Positions 46,577-55,341 of a stretch of 64,000 nt of DNA are shown here, in pieces. Positions within the stretch are counted from its first letter, which is position 1. Each line of letters starts with the position of its first letter. A program made the position numbers and the translations under genes. Origin of the DNA: Methylobacterium durans (GTDB lineage Bacteria; Pseudomonadota; Alphaproteobacteria; Rhizobiales; Beijerinckiaceae); assembly GCF_003173715.1 (NCBI RefSeq), contig NZ_CP029550.1:1860001-1924000 (forward strand). The letters are read 5' to 3'. The notes under the pieces were generated by a model that was not told where the DNA came from, did no database searches, and worked only from the letters and a program-made list of their open reading frames with translations.

Positions 46577-47563
46577 ATGCCAATCACCCCTCGGTTTCAG
46601 CCAAAGCGCCGGCGCAGCGTCGAGGTCCTCGCCTTCCCGGACCTGCAGGTTCTGGACGCGGCGGGACCGCTGCAGGTCTTTGCCAGCGCCAACGACCTGA
46701 CCGGGACGGACGCCTACGCGACGCGGATCGTCTCCGAGGGCGGCGGGCCGGTCGCGGCCTCGGCCGGAATCAGCCTCGCGACCGACCCCCTGCCGGAGCC
46801 GGGGGCGCCGCTCGGCACTCTGCTGATCCCGGGCGGGACCGGCATCTTCGCCGCCGCGGAGCGGGCCTCGCTGCGGGACTGGGTGGTGCGGCGGGCCGCC
46901 TCGGCCGAGCGGGTCGTCTCCGTCTGCACCGGCGCCTTCCTGCTGGCGGAGGCCGGCCTGCTCGATGGACGCCGGGCCGTGACGCATTGGGGCTGCTGCC
47001 AGCGGCTCGCAGCGCGCTACCCGGCGGTGCGTGTGGAGGCGGACCCGATCTTCGTGCGCGACGGCTCCGTCTGGACCTCGGCGGGCGTGACGGCGGGGAT
47101 CGACCTCGCCCTCGCCCTGGTCGAGGCCGATCTCGGCCGCACCGCGGCGCTGGCGGTCGCGCGCCACCTCGTCGTCTTCCTGAAGCGGCCGGGCGGGCAG
47201 GCCCAGTTCTCGGCAGCCCTCGATCTCCAGGGAGCGGACGACCGCTTCGGCCCCCTCCACGCCTTCATGGCCGAAAACCTCGCCGCCGACCTCTCGGTGC
47301 CGCGACTCGCCGCGCGGGCCGGGATGAGCCTGCGGAGTTTCGCCCGCCGCTACCGCGCGGCCACCGGGCGCACGCCGGCCGAGGCCGTCGAGGAGCTGCG
47401 CATCGAGGCGGCCCGCCGGCTCCTCACGGACACGAGCTTGCCGGTCAAGCAGGTCGCGGCGCGCTGTGGCTTCGGCTCGGAGGAGACCCTGCGGCGCGGC
47501 TTCCTGCGCCAGCTCGCGGTCAGCCCGCAGGATTACCGCGCGCGGTTCTCCGGGGGCGCCTGA
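46577..47563 (+). CDS. GlxA-family AraC-type activator
   Basis: A 328-residue regulator with an N-terminal DJ-1/PfpI-like sensor (VEVLAFPDLQVLDAAGPLQV, LLIPGGTGIFAAAE, VVSVCTGAFLLAEAGLLDG, VTHWGCCQRLAARYP) and a C-terminal AraC domain with two helix-turn-helices (DLSVPRLAARAGMSLRSFAR and LPVKQVAARCGFGSEETLRR). It probably controls the divergent pfpI-like gene in response to that enzyme's substrate. The start is uncertain: an ATG at 46538 would add 13 residues, and neither site has a strong ribosome signal. Confidence 0.88.
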   Translation: MPITPRFQPKRRRSVEVLAFPDLQVLDAAGPLQVFASANDLTGTDAYATRIVSEGGGPVAASAGISLATDPLPEPGAPLGTLLIPGGTGIFAAAERASLRDWVVRRAASAERVVSVCTGAFLLAEAGLLDGRRAVTHWGCCQRLAARYPAVRVEADPIFVRDGSVWTSAGVTAGIDLALALVEADLGRTAALAVARHLVVFLKRPGGQAQFSAALDLQGADDRFGPLHAFMAENLAADLSVPRLAARAGMSLRSFARRYRAATGRTPAEAVEELRIEAARRLLTDTSLPVKQVAARCGFGSEETLRRGFLRQLAVSPQDYRARFSGGA

Positions 47564-47637
47564 GCCTCACCCGACTCGCGCTCGGCGGCGAGAGCGGACT
47601 GCCTGTCATCCCTGCCGAAAAGGCAACGGACCGCAAT

Positions 47638-48957
47638 CTACCCCGCCTCGTCGAGCTCCGGCCCGCGGGTCACGTCGAGCCCGCCGCCCGCGCCCGGGGG
47701 CGGGCCGACCTTGACCGGAGCGCCGGTGCGGGCGGCTTCGTAGATCGCCTCCATCAGGACATGGTCCTGCAGGCCCTCCTCGCCGGGCGTGCGCGGGCGG
47801 CGGTTCTCGATCACGCAGCAGGCGAAATGGTCGATTTCCAGGGCGAACTGGTTCTTCTGCGCCAGGACCCGGTTGTCGCGGGATTGCTGCTTGCCGTCCT
47901 TGTGAGAGATGACGAGGCGCTGGCCCTCGTAGGCGAAGGCGTTCTGCAGCTCGATGTCGGCCGCGGGCGTGTGCACGGAGAGCTTGCGCGCCTCGTGCAC
48001 GCCGTAGCTCGTCAGGCACTGGGCGATGACGCCCGAGGGGAATTGGAGCGTGAAGCTGACCGTCTCCTCGACCTCGGCGAATTTGGAATCCTCCGGCGGC
48101 GAGAAGACCTGCGCCTGCACGGAGACGGGCTCCTCGCCGAGGAGGGCCCGAGTGGTGTTGAGGCAGTAGATGCCGATGTCGGGCAGCGCGCCGCCGCCCG
48201 CGAGTGCCTTCTTGAGGCGCCATTGCTCGGGCAGGCCGGTGGTCTGGCCGTTGAACGCCTGGATCAGGCGCGGCTTGCCGAACGCGCCGGAGCGCGCGAG
48301 GCGCGCCACCTCTCGGTTGTAGGGCTCGTACTGGCAGCGATAGGCGATCATCAGCCTCACGTTCGCCCGCTCGCAGGCGGCGATCATGTCGCGGGCCTCG
48401 GCCGCCGAATTCGCCATCGGCTTCTCGCAGAGCACGTGCTTGCCGGCGCCGGCCGCCGCGACCACCTGGTCGCGGTGAACCGCGTTCGGCGTCACGATGT
48501 AGACCGCCTGCACGGCCGCGTTCCCCTTCAGCCTGTCCCACTCGCCGTAGCCGTAGACCGCGTCCGCGGGAATCCCGTATTGCTGCGCGACGAGCTTCGC
48601 CTTGTCGGGCGAGCCCGACATCAGCGCGACGACCCGCGCCTTCTTGCTCTCGGCGAAGGCCGGCAGCAGCTCCTCCAGGCTCAGCCGGCCGAGGCCGACG
48701 AGGCAGAAGCCGACGCGCTTCTCGAGCGGCATTGGCGCGGGCGGCGGCGGGGGCGTACGGTCGCCCGCGCCGCGCCAGTTCGGGAAGACGATGCGGCCGC
48801 CCTGGACCGCCCCCGTGTCGGCCGGCACGGCGGGGCCGCCCGGCGGGTTCTGCGCCGCCGAGACGGGGCCGGCCATGGCCAGCGCCGCGCCCGTCAGCGT
48901 GGCGCCGCCCGCCCGCAGGAGGTTGCGCCGGGACAGATGGATGTCGTCGTCCGCCAT
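47638..48957 (-). CDS. Tat-exported Gfo/Idh/MocA-family oxidoreductase
   Basis: A 439-residue periplasmic NAD(P)-dependent oxidoreductase similar in layout to glucose-fructose oxidoreductase. The N-terminus has a twin-arginine signal, HLSRRNLLRAGGATLTGAAL, ending near VSAAQ, so it folds in the cytoplasm with its cofactor before export. The Rossmann motif GFCLVGLGRLSLEELLPAF and the conserved AGKHVLCEKPMANS lie in the first domain, and DIGIYCLNTTRALLGEEP in the second, with the catalytic Lys in the EKP motif. A Pro-rich linker precedes the first strand. The substrate is unknown. Confidence 0.88.
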   Translation of the reverse strand: MADDDIHLSRRNLLRAGGATLTGAALAMAGPVSAAQNPPGGPAVPADTGAVQGGRIVFPNWRGAGDRTPPPPPAPMPLEKRVGFCLVGLGRLSLEELLPAFAESKKARVVALMSGSPDKAKLVAQQYGIPADAVYGYGEWDRLKGNAAVQAVYIVTPNAVHRDQVVAAAGAGKHVLCEKPMANSAAEARDMIAACERANVRLMIAYRCQYEPYNREVARLARSGAFGKPRLIQAFNGQTTGLPEQWRLKKALAGGGALPDIGIYCLNTTRALLGEEPVSVQAQVFSPPEDSKFAEVEETVSFTLQFPSGVIAQCLTSYGVHEARKLSVHTPAADIELQNAFAYEGQRLVISHKDGKQQSRDNRVLAQKNQFALEIDHFACCVIENRRPRTPGEEGLQDHVLMEAIYEAARTGAPVKVGPPPGAGGGLDVTRGPELDEAG

Positions 48958-49085
48958 GGAGCCTGTCTCTCGCCGAGGATGGGATCGCGGGGGCCGGGTC
49001 GATCCCGCGGGATCGGCGGCGCGAGCCCCGCGTGCGGGGCCCCGTACCGGTGCGAACGCCAGCCTCGGAGGGAGTGTTCCGCGGC

Positions 49086-49844
49086 TCAGGCGGGCGGGGG
49101 CGGGTCCGGTGCCTCGACCTCGCCGCGACGCTGGAGCTGGAGTGCGACGAACCAGCACAGGGCCGCCCAGGCGGCGCCGACGCACCAGCCGGCCAGCACG
49201 TCGCTCGGCCAGTGGACGCCAAGATAGACCCGGCTGACGCCGACGCAGAGGGTCATGACGATGCCGAGGGTGAGGACCAGCGCCTTGACCCGCCGGTGCG
49301 GATCGACGCGGGCGAGGAGCGTGGCGAGCGTCAGGTAGGCGATGGCCGACATCATGGCGTGCCCGCTCGGGAAGCTCGCCGTGAACACCTCCATCCCGTG
49401 CGGCACGAGGTCCGGCCGCGGCCGGTGGTAGAACAGCTTCAGGACCGTCGAGACGATCTCGCCCCCGCCCACCGCCGCGACCACGAAGACGGCGATGCGC
49501 CGCTTGCCCGCGAGGGCGAGATAGGCGGTCACCGCCACCGTCACGAACACGATGGTGAAGACGCTGCCGAGACCCGTGATGTCGCGCATGGTCTCCTCGA
49601 GCCAGCGCGGGCCGATCGGGTCGGCGAGGTCGGCCGGGTTGCGCAGCGCCAGCAGGATCTTGCGGTCGAGGGCCGCGGTCGAGCCCTCGCCCACCGCGTC
49701 GGCGAGCGCGAAGAAGCCGAAGCCGAGGAGGCTCAGCGTGAGGAGCGCGGCGAGCGGCCCGACCTCGTTGAGGCGCAGGCGCAGCCACACCCCCATGGCC
49801 CTGCCGAAGAGCGGGTTCCCGCGGGCGGCGTGGAGCGCCTTCAT
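49086..49844 (-). CDS. PAP2-family membrane phosphatase
   Basis: A 252-residue integral-membrane phosphatase of the PAP2 superfamily, which dephosphorylates lipid or undecaprenyl phosphates. The three active-site motifs are present: KLFYHRPRP, FPSGHAM and SRVYLGVHWPSD, with the His residues being catalytic. About six hydrophobic segments surround them. The layout resembles the PA-phosphatase family more than the acid phosphatases. It lies beside a Tat-exported oxidoreductase gene on the same strand but 128 bp away. Confidence 0.92.
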   Translation of the reverse strand: MKALHAARGNPLFGRAMGVWLRLRLNEVGPLAALLTLSLLGFGFFALADAVGEGSTAALDRKILLALRNPADLADPIGPRWLEETMRDITGLGSVFTIVFVTVAVTAYLALAGKRRIAVFVVAAVGGGEIVSTVLKLFYHRPRPDLVPHGMEVFTASFPSGHAMMSAIAYLTLATLLARVDPHRRVKALVLTLGIVMTLCVGVSRVYLGVHWPSDVLAGWCVGAAWAALCWFVALQLQRRGEVEAPDPPPPA

Positions 49845-49884
49845 GGGGCAGCCCTCCCGGATGCGTGGACGGGTGCGGGGACGC

Positions 49885-50415
49885 TCACGTGTACACTCCG
49901 AAATCGAACCGGGCCCGCTCGGCCCAGGGGCCGCCCAGGTAGCGCCACAGGATGAGGCCGGGGGCGGTGAAGCGGAACGGGCGGAAGCCCTGTTCGAGCT
50001 CCGCGTGGAGCGCGCGGGCGGCCTCCGGCTCCACCTTGTTCTGGACGGTGACGTGCGGCCGCCAGCCCTGCCGATCCTGGGCGGTGAGGTGCCCCTCGAA
50101 CGCCTTGGCGAGGCGCGCCCGAAGGCCCGTGAGCGCCTCCGATTCCAGGCTGAAGGCGACGCCGCGGCCGAGGAAGCGCAGGCCCGTCACCGCCACCTCG
50201 GGGGCCGCCACCGTCCGAACGAGCGCCGCGACCGCCTCGGTCACGCCGCGCTCCTCGGGGCCCGGCAGGTGGTGGAACAGGGTGACGTGGGCCGGGATGT
50301 GGTTGAGGCGCTCCGGGAAATGGCGCCGCCGCAGGCCGTCGAACCGCGCGAAGGTGTCCGCGTCGAGGGCGAGCGTGAGGATGAGCGGGTCGGTCGTGTC
50401 GCCGGAGCAGTGCAT
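49885..50415 (-). CDS. 2H phosphoesterase (2'-5' RNA ligase-like)
   Basis: A 176-residue member of the 2H superfamily. Two HxT motifs, IPAHVTLFHHL and WRPHVTVQNKV, form the active site for cleavage or ligation of 2'-5' or cyclic phosphodiesters. Length fits the YjcG/LigT class. The natural substrate is unknown. It lies 53 bp downstream of the SPL-type radical SAM gene on the same strand, and the two may be co-transcribed. Confidence 0.87.
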   Translation of the reverse strand: MHCSGDTTDPLILTLALDADTFARFDGLRRRHFPERLNHIPAHVTLFHHLPGPEERGVTEAVAALVRTVAAPEVAVTGLRFLGRGVAFSLESEALTGLRARLAKAFEGHLTAQDRQGWRPHVTVQNKVEPEAARALHAELEQGFRPFRFTAPGLILWRYLGGPWAERARFDFGVYT

Positions 50416-50468
50416 CGGGCCGAAATGGCGCGGCCGGGCGGGAGATCCAGGGCCGGCCGGGCTCCGCC

Positions 50469-51593
50469 TCAGGTCCAGTACAGCACCCGCGCCCCGGGAA
50501 GCGCCCGCGCCAGGTCGTGCGTCAGGATCCCGCGCATCTCCGCCATCAGGTCGCGCGGGAAGACGTACTTCACGCCGCCGAACTTGGTCAGCTTGCGGCT
50601 GCGCGCGGCCTCGTCCATCGGCAGGTCGGAGCCCGGATACCAGCCCTCCAGCACCGCCTTGGAGCCCGGGGTGAAGCGGTGCGTGATGAGTTCCGCCGTC
50701 AGGTCGAGATCGCTGACCCCGGCGAGCGCCCGCGCGGCGTCCGCGAACAGCGCGGCGTAGGCCTCGCGCCAGCCCGCGAAGGCGAGGATCGGCGCGATGG
50801 TGAGCCCGACCGGATAGCCCGCCCGCGCGAGCGCGCCCATCGCGGCGAACCGGTCGGCGAGCGGTGCGGTGCCGCCCTCGTAGCGGGCGGCCGGGGCGGC
50901 GTTCACCGAGAAGCGCAGGCGGGTGCGCCGGTTGTGGGGCAGGCCGAGCAGGGACTCGACCGCGGCGAATTTCGTGGTGGCGCGCAGCTGCACCGGCGCC
51001 TCCCAGGCCCCGAAATGCCGGATCGCGGCCGAGAGCGAGCCCGTCAGGTGCTCGATCCCGAGGGGATCGGTGTAGCAGGACGCCTCGAAGGTGGTGCCCT
51101 CTCCCGCCCGCGCCTCCGAGGCCGAGGTGACGGAGCCGCGTCCCGCATAAGCCGCGAGGTTTCCGAGGATCGCGTCGAGATTGGCGTAGACCCGCGTCAC
51201 CGGCGGGCCGGAGAGCGAGCCCGCGAGGTAGCAATACTGGCAATGGGCCGGGCAGCCCTCGGCGAGGTCGAAGCGCCAGTCGGCCGAGGGCGGGATCGGC
51301 TGCAGCCTCAGCTTCGTCGGCGGCGCGACGACGAGGGCGAGCGTCGCCTTGGCCTCCGCGTAGGCCCGGCGCGCATCGGCCTGCCGCAGGCCCGTGAGGC
51401 GGTTCGCGGACAGCCGCTCGACGGGCAGGCCGAGCCCTTCGAGGCGGGCCAGCATGGCGCGGCCGTGGGCGTGCTCCAGGGCCGCCGGGGTGACGAGGAC
51501 GCGCCGCGGTCGCCAGAGGCGGGCGGGCCGGGGCGCGCGGTCGCGCGGCGGGGAGGCCGGGGCGTCCGGCGGCCGGAGATCGAGGCTGTCCAT
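50469..51593 (-). CDS. SPL-family radical SAM protein
   Basis: A 374-residue radical SAM protein of the spore-photoproduct-lyase-like family. The iron-sulfur motif CPAHCQYCYL (Cx3Cx2C) follows the FDLAEG segment as in that family, and TTFEASCYTDPLGIEHLTG and VQLRATTKFAAVESLL form the barrel. True SPL repairs the spore photoproduct in Firmicutes; non-sporulating bacteria such as this carry homologues of unknown reaction, perhaps DNA repair. The N-terminus is a Pro/Arg-rich stretch before RVLVTPAALEH. The 2H phosphoesterase gene follows on the same strand. It is divergent from an AlgX-like gene. Confidence 0.85.
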   Translation of the reverse strand: MDSLDLRPPDAPASPPRDRAPRPARLWRPRRVLVTPAALEHAHGRAMLARLEGLGLPVERLSANRLTGLRQADARRAYAEAKATLALVVAPPTKLRLQPIPPSADWRFDLAEGCPAHCQYCYLAGSLSGPPVTRVYANLDAILGNLAAYAGRGSVTSASEARAGEGTTFEASCYTDPLGIEHLTGSLSAAIRHFGAWEAPVQLRATTKFAAVESLLGLPHNRRTRLRFSVNAAPAARYEGGTAPLADRFAAMGALARAGYPVGLTIAPILAFAGWREAYAALFADAARALAGVSDLDLTAELITHRFTPGSKAVLEGWYPGSDLPMDEAARSRKLTKFGGVKYVFPRDLMAEMRGILTHDLARALPGARVLYWT

Positions 51594-51668
51594 GCCGGCC
51601 AACGCGGGCGGGCGCGGCCCGGCTCCCCCGCAGTATCGCGGCCGCACCGGAGCCGCTAAAGACGCGCC

Positions 51669-52604
51669 ATGTTCCGGAAACGTTGGGAAACCGTCCATGT
51701 CGGGCGCGACGGCTGGCTCTTCCTCACGGGGGGCAGCAACCGTGTCATGGACCAGTACGGAAGGGGCCCGCGGCGCTGGTGGCTGCTGCGCTCCTGGGCG
51801 CGGCTGATCGAGGCGCGGACCGCGCGGGCCACGCGGCTCGGCATCCGCTGCGTGCACACCTTCGTGCCCGAGAAGCTCTCGGTCTACGACAACCTGACCC
51901 GGGACCTGCCCTACGATCCGGGCCGCGCCTCGACCCGGATCCTCGCCCGCCGGCTGATGGGCCTGCCCGGCTACGTCGACCTCCTGACCCCGTTCCGCGC
52001 CGCCCGCGACGGGCCGGTGCCGCTCTACCAGCGCACCGACACGCACTGGACCGTGGACGGCTGCCTCCTCGCCTACCGGGAGTTGATGCGGGCGCTCGGC
52101 GCCGTGGCGCCGCCCGACATCGGCGCGCGCCCGCGCTTCGAGCTCGACCGGGTGCGGGACCTCGGCGCGAAGCTGCCCGAGCAGCCGAGCGAGGTGGTGG
52201 CCCACTGGGTGCTCCAGAGCCACGCCGTGCGCGCCTACGCCAATCCCCTCGTGGAGACGCACGAGGCGGAGGGCCGGGGCGCGGAACTCCACACCGGCGC
52301 GCACGTGATCTACCGGAACGCGGCGCCGGGCATCGACCCGCGCCGGGTGATCCTGTTCGGCGATTCCTACGCGCATTTCGCGCCGATCCTGCTCACCGGG
52401 CTCTTCGCCGAGAGCTTCGCCGAGGTCCATTTCGTCTGGTCGTCGGCCTTCGACTGGACCTATATCGAGGCGGTCCGCCCCGACATCATCGTCGCCGAGC
52501 TCGCCGAGCGCTTCCTCGCCCGGCTGCCGAAGGACGATTACGACGTGGTGACCGGCCGGCGCCGGGGCGCGAAGGCACCCCCGCCCTCCGCGAAGGCCGC
52601 CTGA
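51669..52604 (+). CDS. AlgX/AlgJ-like SGNH-family protein
   Basis: A 311-residue protein with the AlgX/AlgJ-type SGNH-hydrolase-like fold. It has VHVGRDGWLFLTGGSNRVMD at the N-terminus, LYQRTDTHWTVDGCLLAYRE, which carries the Asp-x-His of the active site, and RRVILFGDSYAHFAPILLTG, which holds the serine nucleophile in GDSY. Family members transfer or remove acetyl groups on exopolysaccharides in the periplasm. No signal peptide is visible and no alginate or capsule genes adjoin, so the substrate is unknown. It may be related to the acyltransferase-like proteins that lack export. Confidence 0.78.
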   Translation: MFRKRWETVHVGRDGWLFLTGGSNRVMDQYGRGPRRWWLLRSWARLIEARTARATRLGIRCVHTFVPEKLSVYDNLTRDLPYDPGRASTRILARRLMGLPGYVDLLTPFRAARDGPVPLYQRTDTHWTVDGCLLAYRELMRALGAVAPPDIGARPRFELDRVRDLGAKLPEQPSEVVAHWVLQSHAVRAYANPLVETHEAEGRGAELHTGAHVIYRNAAPGIDPRRVILFGDSYAHFAPILLTGLFAESFAEVHFVWSSAFDWTYIEAVRPDIIVAELAERFLARLPKDDYDVVTGRRRGAKAPPPSAKAA

Positions 52605-52617
52605 GGGGATCGACCCG

Positions 52618-52836
52618 TCAGTCGATCGCCGAATCGGGGTTGAACACCACCGGCGCCTGCTCCTGCATCAGGTTCTCGGGCAGGCTCGCGACGCCCAGCG
52701 CGAAGGACAGCAGCACCACGATGCAGGCCAGCGCCGCCGTCACCTGCTCCGCCCGCGCCCGCTGGGCGTGGATGACGGCGCAGCCCGCCGTGAACAGGGC
52801 GGCTTCCGAGAGAGGCAGGGCGAGGGATATCGACAT
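52618..52836 (-). CDS. Small membrane protein, hypothetical
   Basis: A 72-residue protein with two likely membrane segments, SLALPLSEAALFTAGCAVIH and VTAALACIVVLLSFALGVAS, joined by a short basic loop (AQRARAEQ). The C-terminus PENLMQEQAPVVFNPDSAID is polar. I do not recognise a family. Its frame has codon use like the neighbours. It is convergent with the AlgX-like gene, 14 bp from its end. Confidence 0.55.
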   Translation of the reverse strand: MSISLALPLSEAALFTAGCAVIHAQRARAEQVTAALACIVVLLSFALGVASLPENLMQEQAPVVFNPDSAID

Positions 52837-52923
52837 CGTGGCGGCGCACCCAGCAAGAAACGATCCAGAGCCCGGAACGCCCTAGGCCCGGGTCCGGCTC
52901 CGGGCCCCCGCAGCGCACGAGAC

Positions 52924-52952
52924 AAAAAAAGGGAGCGCCGTCGCCGGCGCAC
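52924..52952 (-). terminator. Rho-independent terminator, minus strand
   Basis: Read on the minus strand, GGTGCGCCG and CGGCGCTCC pair around a GCGA-type loop, and CTTTTTTTG follows. It lies about 135 bp past the stop of the chemoreceptor gene, which is on this strand, and probably ends its transcript. The region between (52953-53088) contains no gene. Confidence 0.75.
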
Positions 52953-53088
52953 CCGAGATGGAGGTTGCCCGCCTGAAGCTGCGGACGGGCAGCCCCACGC
53001 TAAGCCAAGCTTGGCCGGGCACAAGCGCCCGAACTGAATACACTTGAGGTTGTGTCCAAACGGCCTCAGTCGCGGAGAGCCCCCGGGG

Positions 53089-54774
53089 TCAGGCGGCGCG
53101 CACCGTGGCGAGGAAGCGCGAGACCTCCGCGTTCAGGTGCTCGGACTGGCGCGACAGGTCGGAGGCCGCGCCGAGCACCTGGGTCGCCGCCGCGCCCGTC
53201 TCCTCGGCGGCCTGGGCGACGCCCGCGATGTTGCTCGTCACCTCGCCGGTGCCGGTGGCGGCCTGCGTGATGTTGCGGACGATCTCCTGCGTCGCCGCGC
53301 CCTGCTGCTCCACAGCCGCCGCGATCGTGGTCGCGACCGCGCTGATCTCCTGGATCCGGCTCGCGATGCCGCCGATCGCCCCGACAGCCTGGTCGGTCGA
53401 ACCCTGGATGCGGGCGATCTGGCCCGAGATCTCCTCGGTCGCCCGCGCCGTCTGGTTGGCGAGTTCCTTCACCTCGGCCGCCACCACCGCGAAGCCGCGG
53501 CCGGCCTCCCCGGCCCGCGCCGCCTCGATCGTGGCGTTCAGCGCCAGCAGGTTGGTCTGCCCGGCGATCGTCGAGATCATCGCCACCACGTCGCCGATGC
53601 GGGTCGCGGCCGCGCTCAGCTCCTGCACCAGGGCGCTCGTCTGCCCGGCCTCGCTGGCGGCGAGCTGGGCGAGGTTGGCCGAGCCCGAGACCTGCCGGCC
53701 GATCTCGGCCACCGACGAGCCGAGCTCCTCGGCCGCCGCCGCGACGGTGTTGACGTTCGAGGCGGCCTCCTCGGCGGCCGCCGCGACGGTGCCGGACTGG
53801 CCGGCCGTCTCGGAGGCGGTCGTCGTCATGGTCTGGGCGGTGGCCTGCAGCTCGGTCGCCGCCGCGGTCACGGTGCCGACGATGCCGCTCACCGCGCGCT
53901 CGAACCCGTCGGCCATCTCGCGCATCGCCGCCTTGCGCTGCGCCTCGGCGCCGGCACGGGCGAGCGCCGTCTCCTCCTCCAGCTGGCGGGTGCGGATCAG
54001 GTTGTCCTTGAAGACCTGCACGGCGGCGGCCATGTCGCCGATCTCGTCGCGGCGGCCCTTGGCCGGGATCTCGGCGGCCGCGTCGCCGCCCGCGAGCCGG
54101 CTCATCGCGCGGGTCATCCGCTCGATCGGCCGGGCGACGCCGAGCAGGCTGAACAGGCCCGCCGCGAGGCCGACGACGACGGACAGGGCCGTCGCCACGT
54201 AGGCCGCCACCGTCGCCGAGCCGATCGCCTGAACGGCGGCGGCGCTGTTCTCGGCCGCGCCCTTCTTGTTGAGATCGACGCTGCGGGCGAGCGCCTGCAT
54301 CGCGTCCTTGTTGAGGCGGGCCATCTCGGAACTCGTCACCAGGGCGAGCGCCTCCGCCTTGCGGCCGGCATCCATCAGGCCGCGCGCCTGGGTCTCCTGG
54401 TCGACGTAGCGCTTCCAGCTCGCCTGGAACGCGTCGTAGAGCGCGCGCTCCTCGGACGAGGAGATCAGCGGCTCGTAGGTGCGCCGCAGGGCGTCGAGGC
54501 TGCGGTGGCTGTCGTCGAGGGCCTTGCCGTTGTCGGCGAGCGCCTGCGGCGTCTCGGAGGCGACGACGTAGCGGTAGATCTTCACGCGGATCTCGCGGGT
54601 GCCCGTGCTGATCTCCTGGATCGCGGTGACCGAGGGCAGCCAGTTGGCCGCGACCTCGTGCACGTCCTGCCGGATCGAGGAGAGCTTGGCGACGTTGACG
54701 GCGCCCTGCCCGGCCGCAGCCAAGCCGAGCAGGCCGATGGAGCCGATCAGGACGACTTTCAGGGACAGACGCAT
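53089..54774 (-). CDS. Methyl-accepting chemotaxis protein
   Basis: A 561-residue inner-membrane chemoreceptor. Two membrane segments (about residues 7-27 and 188-210) enclose a periplasmic four-helix-bundle sensor of about 160 residues. A HAMP domain follows ([20 protein letters not shown]). The signalling domain contains the invariant hairpin tip, in which [20 protein letters not shown] and [20 protein letters not shown] are seen. The C-terminal helix ends [13 protein letters not shown] without a CheR-binding pentapeptide. The ligand is unknown. A minus-strand terminator follows; no che genes adjoin. Confidence 0.95.
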   Translation of the reverse strand: MRLSLKVVLIGSIGLLGLAAAGQGAVNVAKLSSIRQDVHEVAANWLPSVTAIQEISTGTREIRVKIYRYVVASETPQALADNGKALDDSHRSLDALRRTYEPLISSSEERALYDAFQASWKRYVDQETQARGLMDAGRKAEALALVTSSEMARLNKDAMQALARSVDLNKKGAAENSAAAVQAIGSATVAAYVATALSVVVGLAAGLFSLLGVARPIERMTRAMSRLAGGDAAAEIPAKGRRDEIGDMAAAVQVFKDNLIRTRQLEEETALARAGAEAQRKAAMREMADGFERAVSGIVGTVTAAATELQATAQTMTTTASETAGQSGTVAAAAEEAASNVNTVAAAAEELGSSVAEIGRQVSGSANLAQLAASEAGQTSALVQELSAAATRIGDVVAMISTIAGQTNLLALNATIEAARAGEAGRGFAVVAAEVKELANQTARATEEISGQIARIQGSTDQAVGAIGGIASRIQEISAVATTIAAAVEQQGAATQEIVRNITQAATGTGEVTSNIAGVAQAAEETGAAATQVLGAASDLSRQSEHLNAEVSRFLATVRAA

Positions 54775-55076
54775 AGGGGAGGACCGCGCATTCTCAAGAG
54801 GCGTATTTTGAATGCGGCGTCGATCGATAAGGGTGAGTTAATCTTGAACAGATTTTGCAATTGAAGGTTGCGAAAGCAACGGTCGAGGTCAAAGGACCGC
54901 TCCATTGCGTCGCGCAGGTCGAAGGGCGCAGGGCCGTGCGAACGCCCCGCATCCCGAGAGGCACGGGGCGCAGAGCACGGCGGATGACCTGACGCCGCCC
55001 GCGAACCCGGCAAGCCTCCGTGAAGGCCGCGGCCGGGTTTCGCCCGGACTATGGCCGCGTCGGGAGAGCCGGGCCG
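54775..55076. other. Intergenic region upstream of the chemoreceptor
   Basis: A 302-bp gap between dodecin and the chemoreceptor gene, both on the minus strand. An AT-richer stretch just before the chemoreceptor start (about 54800-54880) probably holds its promoter. No RNA gene or repeat was seen. Confidence 0.45.
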
Positions 55077-55289
55077 TCAGGCGCTCTCCATCGTGAAGCC
55101 GACCTTCAGCGTCACTTGGTAATGCTGGACCTTCCCATCCGCGACCTGCCCGCGGGTCTCCAGAACCTCGAACCAGCGGAGATTGCGAACCGTCTGGCTC
55201 GCGCGGGTGATGGCACCCTGGATCGCGTCCTCGATCGATTCCGTCGAGGAGCCGACGAGTTCAACCACCTTGTAGACGTGCTCCGACAT
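55077..55289 (-). CDS. Dodecin, flavin-binding protein
   Basis: A 70-residue protein of the dodecin family, which forms hollow dodecamers that store riboflavin or [23 protein letters not shown] and [20 protein letters not shown] are the family pattern, with the flavin-stacking Trp in LRWFEV, and [13 protein letters not shown] is the last strand. Length is typical. It lies 52 bp downstream of the RND efflux gene on the reverse side of its stop, facing the same way. Confidence 0.92.
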   Translation of the reverse strand: MSEHVYKVVELVGSSTESIEDAIQGAITRASQTVRNLRWFEVLETRGQVADGKVQHYQVTLKVGFTMESA

Positions 55290-55341
55290 CCGAGCCTCCT
55301 CACGCGGGAAGAAGGCAGTGTGTGCCCGAAGGCGGGCGGGC

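Noticed and set aside
52885..52910. GC-rich hairpin GGCCCGG...CCGGGCC as a plus-strand terminator
   Set aside because: No T-run follows on the plus strand. The nearby minus-strand hairpin with a T7 tract is the better terminator.
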